Source: Chloroflexota bacterium (GTDB lineage Bacteria > Chloroflexota > Anaerolineae > Aggregatilineales > UBA3940). Taken from it: a stretch of DNA of 12,344 bases. This document shows positions 1-5,898 of the stretch, one piece after another. The translations under genes and the position numbers were made by a program. Where the stretch lies: contig DRKO01000321.1 of NCBI GenBank assembly GCA_011051745.1, forward strand, positions 1-12,344. Reading direction: 5' to 3'. A model generated the notes under the pieces. It was not told where the DNA came from. It searched no databases and worked only from the letters and a program-made list of their open reading frames with translations. Position 1 is the stretch's first letter; each line of letters begins with the position of its first letter.

Positions 1-198
1 CTCAAAGAAAATGAACTTGATGAGCATGCGCAGGACGACAAAAACGAAGTACCCCGAAATCAGGGTCAGGATCGTGTTTGGAACGGAGCTGAACAGATTC
101 TCCCGTAACCAGCCCAGCACTCCTATCCTGACAATGGGGGGCGCTTCAGAATCGACCGGCGGGGGAGTGTCGGCCAGTTCAGCCTGAGTCGCCATCAT
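1..198 (-). CDS. aapM: Amino acid ABC transporter permease, AapM/BztC-like (5' part only)
   Basis: This is the first 66 codons of a second membrane permease of the polar amino acid importer; the rest lies beyond the left edge. The visible N-terminus is hydrophilic and proline-rich (about residues 1-25), then reads GWLRENLFSSVPNTILTL, a stretch typical of AapM proteins just before the first membrane helix, which starts near residue 40. The start is a double ATG: the first A (position 198) is also the last base of the aapQ stop codon, giving a TAATG overlap, and the next codon is also ATG (195). The sequence GGAGAGA just upstream, inside the end of aapQ, serves as ribosome binding site, so translation is probably coupled to aapQ. 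The family partner role (heterodimer with AapQ in the inner membrane) is known for Aap/Bzt systems; the assignment here rests on order and the short N-terminal match. Confidence 0.85.
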   Translation of the reverse strand, partial: MMATQAELADTPPPVDSEAPPIVRIGVLGWLRENLFSSVPNTILTLISGYFVFVVLRMLIKFIFFE

Positions 199-1445
199 TA
201 TCTCTCCACAATCTGCATGCGCTTGTTGACGATATTCATCACCAGCGAGATTGACAGGCTCATCATCAGGTAGCTTCCCATAACCATCGCGATAACCTGA
301 GTGTTCTGACCGGTCTGGTTACCAATCGTCTGAGAGACGTTGAACAGATCGGGGAAGGCTACCGCGATCGCAAGGCTGGAGTTTTTGGTCAGGTTGAGAT
401 ACTGGTTGATGAGCGGGGGGATAATGACACGCAGTGCCTGCGGCATAATGATCAGGCGTAGCTGCTGCCCCCGCGTGAAGCCCAGCGCCGTTGCAGCCTC
501 AATCTGACCGTAAGGGACGGACTGGATACCGGCGCGGACTACCTCAGCGATGAATGCCGCCGTGTAGAGCACCAGCCCCAGCAAGAGCGCCTGGAAGTTA
601 TTGGTGAGCACCCAGCCTCCCTCGTAATTGACGATCCGGCCTTCCCCGACCAGAGTGGGGATCGTGATCCGCAGGGGAGAGCCGGGGACAACCAGCCAGC
701 CAATCACCAGTGAGAGGACAAACGCACCTGTCGCCCACCAGAATTGGCCGGTCGGGGGGTGTCCCTCCCGCTCTTTCAGATAAATACGTACCCGCCAGGC
801 AACATAGGCCGTAACGAACGCCAGCACCAGGAAAGGCCACCAGAAACGAAACGATTCCTGGGTCTGGAGGCCCGGTAACGCGGCGGCTCGCTGACTGAAA
901 TACGCCAGGGGGGGAATCTCAACCGGGCCAAGATGAAGAGTCTGATAGGGCACGCGGATGATGGTCTCACGCTGCTGGCTGGGGAGCGCTTTCACGAGCG
1001 TGAACCAGAAGAACAACTGCACCAGCAACGGTGTATTCTGCATGATCTCGATATACACCAGAGCCACCCGGCTGACCAGCCAGTTACGCGACAGACGCGC
1101 GATACCGACGATCGTCCCCAGAATGGTTGCCAGCACGATGCCGATCCCTGCCGCACGTAGTGTGTTCGCCACCCCGACCAGATATGCTTTCCAGACAGGC
1201 GCACGAGGGTCGAAGGGAGGCCCTTCACTGATGCTGAATCCGGCAGGCCGGAACAGGAACTCGAAGCTCAGGCTCAGACCCACTTTCCTCAGATTCGTCA
1301 CCAAGTTATTAGCCAGAAGTCCCAAGAAGAGAACCGTCAGCACCAGGACGATGATCTGGAATAACCAGCGGAGGACATGGATATCACGCCAGAAGGGAAC
1401 GGCAGCCTGTTCTTCTAAGGAGAGGATTGAAGACGACTCGCTCAT
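198..1445 (-). CDS. aapQ: General L-amino acid ABC transporter permease, AapQ/BztB-like
   Basis: Inner-membrane permease subunit of an ATP-driven amino acid importer. The 415-residue product has an N-terminal membrane helix near residues 24-48, a second helix block starting around AYLVGVANTL, two further hydrophobic segments in the middle (FWWPFLVLAFV and FWWATGAFVLSLV), and a C-terminal permease core. The cytoplasmic EAA loop that docks the ATPase begins at residue 316 (EAATALG, then IIMPQAL). The length, larger than the roughly 220 residues of HisQ/HisM-type permeases, and the split permease domain with a central insertion fit AapQ/BztB. The reading frame is open upstream to 1511, but the ATG at 1445 is preferred: it is preceded by GAGGAGAAGTG, and the upstream 22 codons run through the intercistronic hairpin. 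The gene is followed by aapM with a one-base overlap and preceded by aapJ by 82 bp. Confidence 0.92.
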   Translation of the reverse strand: MSESSSILSLEEQAAVPFWRDIHVLRWLFQIIVLVLTVLFLGLLANNLVTNLRKVGLSLSFEFLFRPAGFSISEGPPFDPRAPVWKAYLVGVANTLRAAGIGIVLATILGTIVGIARLSRNWLVSRVALVYIEIMQNTPLLVQLFFWFTLVKALPSQQRETIIRVPYQTLHLGPVEIPPLAYFSQRAAALPGLQTQESFRFWWPFLVLAFVTAYVAWRVRIYLKEREGHPPTGQFWWATGAFVLSLVIGWLVVPGSPLRITIPTLVGEGRIVNYEGGWVLTNNFQALLLGLVLYTAAFIAEVVRAGIQSVPYGQIEAATALGFTRGQQLRLIIMPQALRVIIPPLINQYLNLTKNSSLAIAVAFPDLFNVSQTIGNQTGQNTQVIAMVMGSYLMMSLSISLVMNIVNKRMQIVER

Positions 1446-1475
1446 CACTTCTCCTCTGGATGCACAGGGGCGGGG

Positions 1476-1502
1476 GTGCAGCCCGGTCAAACCGGGCTGC
1501 AC
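1476..1502 (-). promoter_or_regulatory. Perfect intercistronic stem-loop between aapJ and aapQ
   Basis: The sequence shows GTGCAGCCCGGT, a 3-nt loop, then ACCGGGCTGCAC: a perfect 12-bp inverted repeat. It sits 25 bases after the aapJ stop codon and ends about 30 bases before the aapQ start. No T-run follows on the minus strand, so it is not a classical rho-independent terminator. In binding-protein transporter operons such hairpins commonly stabilise the upstream mRNA, so that the binding protein is made in excess of the membrane parts; that role is inferred here. Confidence 0.8.
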
Positions 1503-1527
1503 AGACCCCACCGAACTGACACGAGAT

Positions 1528-2616
1528 TTACCGGAAGGCCGGGGCGTAGATCAACCCGCCCTCAGTCCAGTGAGCGTTCAGAGAACCGGCACGCTCGATA
1601 CCGATGGGCGTCAGGTGGCGGTCGTAGACATCACCATAGTTGCCCACCTGCTTGATAATCTGGTAGGCCCAGTCCTTGGGCAGGCCCAGCAGAGCCCCCA
1701 GATCATCCTCGCCCGTGCCAAGCAGGCGCTGAATCTGGATGTCATCGGAGTCGAGGAAGCTATCCACGTTGGCCTGATTGACGCCCAGACGCTCGGCCTC
1801 AATCATGGCGAAGACGGTCCACATCACAACGTCGCGCCAATCGCTATCGTTGGCACGCACAACCGGACCGAGCGGCTCCTTGGAGATCGTCTCAGGCAGG
1901 ATAACGTAGTCTTCAGGGTTGGGCTCGGCGGAGCGCAGGGCCGCAAGCTGTGACTTGTCGGAGGTCTCAGCGTCGCAAGCACCTTCGACAAAGGTTTGAT
2001 GTGTGTCTGCCGTCTCAGAGAAGACGTTCGGCGTGAAGGTCAAGCCGCGAGCAGCAAAGTCGTCTGCCAGGTTGGCCTCAGTTGTCGTCCCAGAGGTCAC
2101 GCAGATGGTTGCCCCATCCAGTTCCTCAACGCTGTTGAACTCACCCGCGCGGACCATGTAGCCCTGTCCATCGTAGAAGGTGGTCACTGTGAAGTCGAGG
2201 CCCAGGTCTGTATCGCGCGTGAGGGTCCAGGTGGTGTTACGGATCAGGACGTCCACCTCACCGGTCTGGAGAGCGGGGAAGCGCTGGTCAGCATTGAGGG
2301 TCGTGTACTCGACCGCATTCGCATCGCCGAGGACAGCAGCCGCGATCGCGCGGCAGAAGTCCACATCGAAGCCCACGTTGTTGCCATCCTCATCTATGTA
2401 GCCAAAGCCGGGGAGGGACGAGTTGACACCGCAACGCAGAACGCCACGCGCTTTGATCTCATCGAGCAGGCTTCCGCCCTCTTCTGCAGCAGCGGCTTCT
2501 TCCTCGCCACCTGCCTCAGGCGCAGGGGCGGCTGACTGACAGGCTGAGAGAGCGAGCACAACGAGCAGCAGGCCAACGGCAAACACTGCCCATCGGTTTC
2601 TTGAGAACTTGGACAT
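1528..2616 (-). CDS. aapJ: General L-amino acid ABC transporter substrate-binding lipoprotein, AapJ/BztA-like
   Basis: Periplasmic or surface-anchored binding protein (362 aa) delivering amino acids to the AapQ/AapM permease. The N-terminus is a lipoprotein signal: charged start, hydrophobic core, lipobox LSAC with the lipidated cysteine at residue 26. A Glu/Ala/Gly-rich linker follows (about residues 27-48). The mature domain starts at LLDEIKARGVLRCGVN and carries the type-II periplasmic-binding fold signatures GFDVDFCRAIAAAVLGD, EVDVLIRNTTWTLTRD and SGTTTEANLADDF. The C-terminal stretch (LPKDWAYQIIKQVGNYGDVYDRH) is characteristic of the long AapJ/BztA subfamily rather than the shorter HisJ/GlnH types. 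The start at 2616 has a strong ribosome binding site, GGAGGAG, eight bases upstream. It is the first gene of the minus-strand transporter operon; the nearest good promoter lies about 640 bp upstream (see 3257-3285). Substrate breadth (acidic, polar or general L-amino acids) cannot be read from the sequence. Confidence 0.92.
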   Translation of the reverse strand: MSKFSRNRWAVFAVGLLLVVLALSACQSAAPAPEAGGEEEAAAAEEGGSLLDEIKARGVLRCGVNSSLPGFGYIDEDGNNVGFDVDFCRAIAAAVLGDANAVEYTTLNADQRFPALQTGEVDVLIRNTTWTLTRDTDLGLDFTVTTFYDGQGYMVRAGEFNSVEELDGATICVTSGTTTEANLADDFAARGLTFTPNVFSETADTHQTFVEGACDAETSDKSQLAALRSAEPNPEDYVILPETISKEPLGPVVRANDSDWRDVVMWTVFAMIEAERLGVNQANVDSFLDSDDIQIQRLLGTGEDDLGALLGLPKDWAYQIIKQVGNYGDVYDRHLTPIGIERAGSLNAHWTEGGLIYAPAFR

Positions 2617-2908
2617 GAGTTAGTCTCCTCCAAAAGATATGTACGTGGCGAAGAAAGCGGAGTGCAGCTTCTCTTCGCCTGCAAGTCTCTTCCGGTCAGC
2701 TAAACGAGACCTGCCTGTAGAAAGTAAGCAGCGGACAGTAACTATCTGGACACACTCAGGAACTCTTTAATTCTCTGCCCCGTACATCACCCCCTTCAAT
2801 GAGCCTATGCGGAATGGTGGATACTTTTCGCAAACCTTCCGGCTTGAAGTTCTCCGTTCAGAACCCCGCCACGCACGCCTCAGGGAGAGTGTAATAAAAG
2901 ATCACCCT

Positions 2909-2925
2909 CAGGCCTTTGAGGCCTG
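2909..2925. repeat. Short perfect palindrome in the intergenic region
   Basis: CAGGCCT, a TTG loop and AGGCCTG form a perfect 7-bp inverted repeat. The same bases can also pair in a second register (CCTCA with TGAGG). On the minus strand a weak T-rich stretch follows at a distance (GATCTTTTATT), but it is not directly adjacent. It could be a weak terminator or attenuator within a long aapJ leader, or a chance palindrome. Confidence 0.35.
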
Positions 2926-3256
2926 CCGCGTGTGAAAGGCTATTTTGCACAAAGCGAGCAGTTTGTTATCTGTCTTGCTGGCTTCCCACAGAAACGTGTG
3001 TCTTCTGCGAGGCAGCCCCCTCAATCCCTTATGGCCGGAGCTTGCTTCGTGAGGATACGCTTCCGGGGAGGGCAGCCAACCGAACGCTTATGTCTTTTCC
3101 TGATTGCTGGGATGAGAGTGGCACGGCGGATGGCTTCTCTGTGTGCATTCCCCCTCAACTGGAGACTACACCCTCTCACCGGAGTGTGTTGCCTGCGCTG
3201 CACCGTCGCTCTGGCGATTCTCACATTACCGATAGAAAGCGTGTTATTATTTGCTA

Positions 3257-3285
3257 AAGATAAAGGATGAAGGCTAAAGTGTCAA
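3257..3285 (-). promoter_or_regulatory. Predicted sigma70-type promoter, minus strand (aap operon side)
   Basis: On the minus strand TTGACA (3285-3280) is a perfect -35 consensus. A 17-bp spacer follows, then TATCTT (3262-3257) as a four-of-six -10 box. Transcription would start near 3250 and run toward aapJ, giving an unusually long leader of roughly 630 nt. No closer minus-strand promoter of similar quality was found by eye. The box match is seen directly; its activity is inferred. Confidence 0.5.
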
Positions 3286-3304
3286 GCTGAAATTATGACA
3301 TTTT
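3276..3304. promoter_or_regulatory. Candidate operator: inverted repeat over the minus-strand -35 box
   Basis: AAAGTGTCA and TGACATTTT are inverted arms matching at 8 of 9 positions and separated by 11 bp, so the half-site centres are 20 bp apart, about two helical turns. This is the usual geometry for a dimeric regulator. The left arm covers most of the TTGACA -35 box of the minus-strand promoter, and the site lies about 170 bp upstream of folD, so one protein could control both directions. The regulator is not in the window and the family cannot be named from the site. Confidence 0.4.
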
Positions 3305-3308
3305 CCAC

Positions 3309-3336
3309 TGGTCAACGCTCCACAGAGTGCTATTCT
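3309..3336 (+). promoter_or_regulatory. Possible extended -10 promoter upstream of folD
   Basis: TGGTCA (3309-3314), a 16-bp spacer, and TATTCT (3331-3336) preceded by TGC form a weak -35 with an extended -10. It would give a folD leader of about 130 nt. It is weaker than the site at 3419-3447 and could be chance. Confidence 0.25.
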
Positions 3337-3418
3337 GGGGTGAAATACGCTCGTAGTGCCCTCAAAAATCGCGCATGCACGCTTCTGTGAACAGGCCCCC
3401 TCTTGATCCCGCATCAGA

Positions 3419-3447
3419 TTGCCGGGGCTTACTTGAAGTAGTATAGT
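3419..3447 (+). promoter_or_regulatory. Predicted sigma70-type promoter for folD and downstream genes
   Basis: TTGCCG (3419-3424) and TATAGT (3442-3447) are separated by exactly 17 bp. Transcription would begin near 3454, leaving a short leader of about 20 nt. AGGAG at 3461-3465 then lies nine bases before the folD ATG. Position, spacing and -10 quality make this the best candidate for driving the catabolic gene cluster. Confidence 0.55.
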
Positions 3448-3474
3448 GTCCTAGAATACCAGGAGAAAATCCAA

Positions 3475-4383
3475 ATGGCAGGCATTGTACTTGACGGAAA
3501 GGCTATCGCCGGACGCATCCAGCAGGAAGTGGCGGAAGCGGTCGCCGAGATGAAGGAGAAGCACGGCGTGACGCCCGGCCTGGCAGCGGTGCTGGTCGGC
3601 GAAAACCCGGCTTCCCAGATGTACGTGAAGATGAAGCGCAACCGCTGCGCCAAAGTCGGTATCGAGTCGTTTGGCTACGAACTGCCGGCTGACACGAGCC
3701 AGGAGGAGCTTGAGCAACTGGTTCAGCAACTCAACGCCGACCCCAAAGTGCACGGCATTCTGGTCCAGCTCCCCCTGCCCGATCATTTAGACGAAGAGCG
3801 CGTCCTGCAGGCCATCAGTATTGATAAAGATGTGGACGGCTTCCATCCCATCAACATCGGGCGACTGGCGATGAAGGGACGGGAGCCCCAGTTTATCCCG
3901 GCGACGCCTTACGGCTGTATGTACCTGCTCCACGAAGCCGAGAAGCTGGTAGATGGCTTCAAGATCGAAGGCTCTGATGCCGTCGTGCTGGGGCGCAGCA
4001 ACATCGTCGGTATGCCGATGGCCCTCCTGCTGATCCACGCCAACGCTACCGTGACCGTGGTTCACAGCCGGACAGAGGACATCCCCTCTATCGTCAAGCG
4101 GAGCGACATCGTGATCGGGGCGATGGGCCGCCCGGAGATGATCAAGGGCGAGTGGTTCAAAGAGGGAGCTGTCGCAATTGACGTGGCAACTGTCAAAGTA
4201 GAAGACCCCTCCGCGCCCAAAGGGTACGTCTGGAAAGGTGATTTCGAGTTCGAGGCGGCCAAAGAGCGCGTCGCCGCAATCACGCCTGTGCCAGGCGGTG
4301 TCGGACCTATGACGATCGCCATGCTGCTCAAGAACACGCTGCGTGCTGCGGAGATCGCAATCGAAAAAGGCGTTACAGCTTAA
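3475..4383 (+). CDS. folD: Bifunctional methylenetetrahydrofolate dehydrogenase / methenyltetrahydrofolate cyclohydrolase
   Basis: Cytosolic enzyme (302 aa) that interconverts 5,10-methylene-, 5,10-methenyl- and 10-formyl-tetrahydrofolate. The catalytic residues align without gaps to E. coli numbering: Tyr50 and Lys54 in NPASQMYVKMK, Gln98 in VQLPLP, Asp121 in DKDVDGFHP. The Rossmann nucleotide-binding signature GRSNIVG is at residues 173-179, and the C-terminal family signature PVPGGVGPMT is intact. Compared with E. coli FolD (288 aa) there is a slightly longer loop before KGDFEFEAAKERV. The start is fixed by AGGAG nine bases upstream and by the N-terminal family match. It is first of the plus-strand run. 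FolD is a housekeeping enzyme, but leading a purine-catabolic cluster it may process one-carbon units released as formimino- or formyl-tetrahydrofolate from the purine ring; that link is inferred from position only. Confidence 0.97.
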   Translation: MAGIVLDGKAIAGRIQQEVAEAVAEMKEKHGVTPGLAAVLVGENPASQMYVKMKRNRCAKVGIESFGYELPADTSQEELEQLVQQLNADPKVHGILVQLPLPDHLDEERVLQAISIDKDVDGFHPINIGRLAMKGREPQFIPATPYGCMYLLHEAEKLVDGFKIEGSDAVVLGRSNIVGMPMALLLIHANATVTVVHSRTEDIPSIVKRSDIVIGAMGRPEMIKGEWFKEGAVAIDVATVKVEDPSAPKGYVWKGDFEFEAAKERVAAITPVPGGVGPMTIAMLLKNTLRAAEIAIEKGVTA

Positions 4384-4398
4384 TACCCAGCCCCTGCC

Positions 4399-4422
4399 GA
4401 TTGGCCCCGCAAGGGGCCAATC
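4399..4422 (+). promoter_or_regulatory. Strong stem-loop with GCAA tetraloop after folD
   Basis: GATTGGCCCC, GCAA and GGGGCCAATC form a perfect 10-bp stem closed by a GNRA tetraloop, starting 16 bases after the folD stop. The following bases (GCTTAAGATATAT) contain no T-run, so complete termination is unlikely. It may be a partial attenuator or mRNA 3'-end stabiliser that makes folD expression differ from the genes downstream. Confidence 0.7.
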
Positions 4423-4484
4423 GCTTAAGATATATACCCACCGGGCAACACCTGGAATCCTGTACTACCAGTCGGAGGAAAGCA

Positions 4485-5840
4485 ATGACCACTACTCTGA
4501 TACGCCACGCACATATCCTGGTAACGATGGATCCGCAGAGGCGGGAGATACCCGACGGAGGTCTCTTCATCCGCGACAACGTGATCGAACAGGTCGGGCC
4601 GACGGAAACGCTCCCCGGAGAGGCCGACCGCATTATTGACCTGCACGATCACGTGGTGCTGCCGGGCCTGATCAACACCCACCACCATATGTACCAGACC
4701 CTGACCCGCGCCGTTCCGGGTGCTCAGGACGCTAACCTCTTCGATTGGCTCAAGACGCTGTACCTGATCTGGGCCAACCTGAGTGGCGAGGCCGTTTACA
4801 TCTCGGCGCTGGTGGCGATGGCGGAACTCATGCTGTCCGGCTGTACAACTTCCAGCGACCATCTGTACATCTATCCCAACGATGCCCGCATAGACGACGA
4901 AATCCGGGCAGCGCAGGAGATCGGCCTGCGCTTCCACGCGGCGCGGGGGTCTATGAGCCTGGGGGAGAGCAAAGGCGGCCTGCCCCCCGACAGCGTGGTC
5001 GAGGAAGAGTCCGCCATCTTGGCTGACTGCCAGAGGGCCATCGAGACATACCACGACCCGGAGCGGTACGCCATGCTGCGCGTTGTGCTGGCTCCCTGCT
5101 CGCCATTCTCAGTGACTGCCGACCTGATGCGCGAGTCGGTGACGATGGCGAAGGAGTATGACGTTACGCTGCATACCCATCTGGCTGAGACGCTGGACGA
5201 GGAGCGGTTCTGCATAGAGACCTTCGGGATGCGCCCGGTGGAGTACATGGAAGAACTGGGCTGGATTGGTAACAATGTCTGGCACGCTCACTGCGTCCAC
5301 ATGAACGAGGAAGAGATCGAGTTGTTCGGTCGGACAGGAACCGGTGTCGCACACTGCCCCAACAGTAACATGCGACTGGCAAGCGGCATCGCGCCGATCA
5401 AGGCGCTGCGGGCTCACAAGGCCCCGGTCGGGCTCGGCGTGGATGGCTCCGCCAGCAACGATGGCGGCCACCTGCTGGGCGAGGCGCGGCAGGCTATGCT
5501 GCTCCAGCGCGTCACCGGTGACCCCAAGGCGATGAGCGCCCGCGAGGCTCTGGAGATCGCCACGCTGGGTGGGGCCAGTGTCCTGCGCCGCGACGACATC
5601 GGCTCACTGGAGCCGGGCAAGGCCGCCGACCTGATCGCGATCAACCTGAATCGTCTGGAGTACGCAGGCGCACTGCACGATCCGGTAGCGGCCACGATGT
5701 TCTGCGCACCCGTCAGAGTGGACTGGTCCATGATCAACGGGCGGGTGGTTGTTGAGGAGGGCCGCCTGACGACTATCGAGATCGAACCCATCATCGAACG
5801 CCACAACCAGATCGCGAAAGAGATGGTTACCGGGAAATAG
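4485..5840 (+). CDS. 8-oxoguanine deaminase-type amidohydrolase (ATZ/TRZ family)
   Basis: Predicted cytosolic metal-dependent deaminase (451 aa), most like the 8-oxoguanine deaminase subgroup that converts 8-oxoguanine to urate and ammonia. The subgroup match is strong along the whole length: TMDPQRREIPDGG, NTHHHMYQTLTRA, LSGCTTSSDHLY, RGSMSLGESKGGLPPDSVV, APCSPFSV, THLAETLDEE and GTGVAHCPNSNMRLASG. Metal and catalytic positions of the amidohydrolase barrel are present: His66 and His68 (HxH), His232 and Glu235 (THLAE), the HAHCVH motif at 267-272, and Asp320 in GVDGSASND. The open frame extends to 4401, but the ATG at 4485 is chosen because GGAGG lies at 4474-4478 and MTTTLIRHAHIL is the normal family N-terminus; the upstream codons run through the folD hairpin. 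Related enzymes act on guanine, triazines or, in the SsnA group, other purine-derived substrates, so the exact substrate is not certain. Urate as product would fit the cluster. Confidence 0.87.
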   Translation: MTTTLIRHAHILVTMDPQRREIPDGGLFIRDNVIEQVGPTETLPGEADRIIDLHDHVVLPGLINTHHHMYQTLTRAVPGAQDANLFDWLKTLYLIWANLSGEAVYISALVAMAELMLSGCTTSSDHLYIYPNDARIDDEIRAAQEIGLRFHAARGSMSLGESKGGLPPDSVVEEESAILADCQRAIETYHDPERYAMLRVVLAPCSPFSVTADLMRESVTMAKEYDVTLHTHLAETLDEERFCIETFGMRPVEYMEELGWIGNNVWHAHCVHMNEEEIELFGRTGTGVAHCPNSNMRLASGIAPIKALRAHKAPVGLGVDGSASNDGGHLLGEARQAMLLQRVTGDPKAMSAREALEIATLGGASVLRRDDIGSLEPGKAADLIAINLNRLEYAGALHDPVAATMFCAPVRVDWSMINGRVVVEEGRLTTIEIEPIIERHNQIAKEMVTGK

Positions 5841-5850
5841 AAGCGCTTTT

Positions 5851-5881
5851 TCGCACTGGCAGGGAGAGATAGCCGGTGCGA
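5851..5881 (+). promoter_or_regulatory. Intercistronic stem-loop with purine-rich loop upstream of the hydantoinase gene
   Basis: TCGCACTGGC and GCCGGTGCGA pair over 10 positions (nine Watson-Crick pairs and one wobble pair) around an 11-nt loop, AGGGAGAGATA. The element fills the gap between the deaminase stop and the hydantoinase start and ends five bases before the likely ribosome binding site (GGAG at 5886-5889). There is no following T-run. It could stabilise mRNA or affect access to the downstream start; both are inferences. Confidence 0.55.
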
Positions 5882-5898
5882 GGATGGAGAAACTCGCC

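Larger units (their letters stand above)
2617..3474. other. 858-bp divergent intergenic region without a convincing gene
   Basis: This stretch separates the minus-strand aap operon from the plus-strand folD cluster. Short open frames exist on both strands between about 2916 and 3270, but they overlap each other in several frames, lack ribosome binding sites and encode low-complexity Cys/Arg/Pro-rich peptides, so none is supported. The left two-thirds is featureless apart from a small palindrome at 2909-2925. The right third holds the regulatory signals listed separately (minus promoter 3257-3285, inverted repeat 3276-3304, plus promoters 3309-3336 and 3419-3447). I recognise no riboswitch or tRNA in it. 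Confidence 0.7.

Noticed and set aside
1446..1511. Upstream 22-codon extension of aapQ
   Set aside because: It runs through the intercistronic hairpin. The ATG at 1445 has a strong ribosome binding site.
958..1953. 331-codon plus-strand open frame
   Set aside because: It lies antisense across the ends of aapQ and aapJ, both clearly real on the minus strand. The peptide has no recognisable domain and the frame follows from codon bias of the true genes.
2916..3270. Two overlapping plus-strand open frames of 112-113 codons, plus a 67-codon minus-strand frame at 3021-3224
   Set aside because: They overlap in three frames, have no ribosome binding sites, and give Cys/Arg/Pro-rich peptides that look like translated non-coding DNA. 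No family is recognisable.
3340..3474. Possible purine or tetrahydrofolate riboswitch ahead of folD
   Set aside because: I could not find the conserved core or paired elements of either class, and the best promoter leaves only about 20 nt of leader.
4401..4484. Upstream extension of the 8-oxoguanine deaminase reading frame
   Set aside because: It would start inside the folD hairpin without a ribosome binding site. The ATG at 4485 has GGAGG and the correct family N-terminus.
5884..5898. Earlier ATG for the hydantoinase gene
   Set aside because: GAGG abuts this ATG with no spacing, whereas the ATG at 5899 has a properly spaced GGAG and a standard N-terminus.
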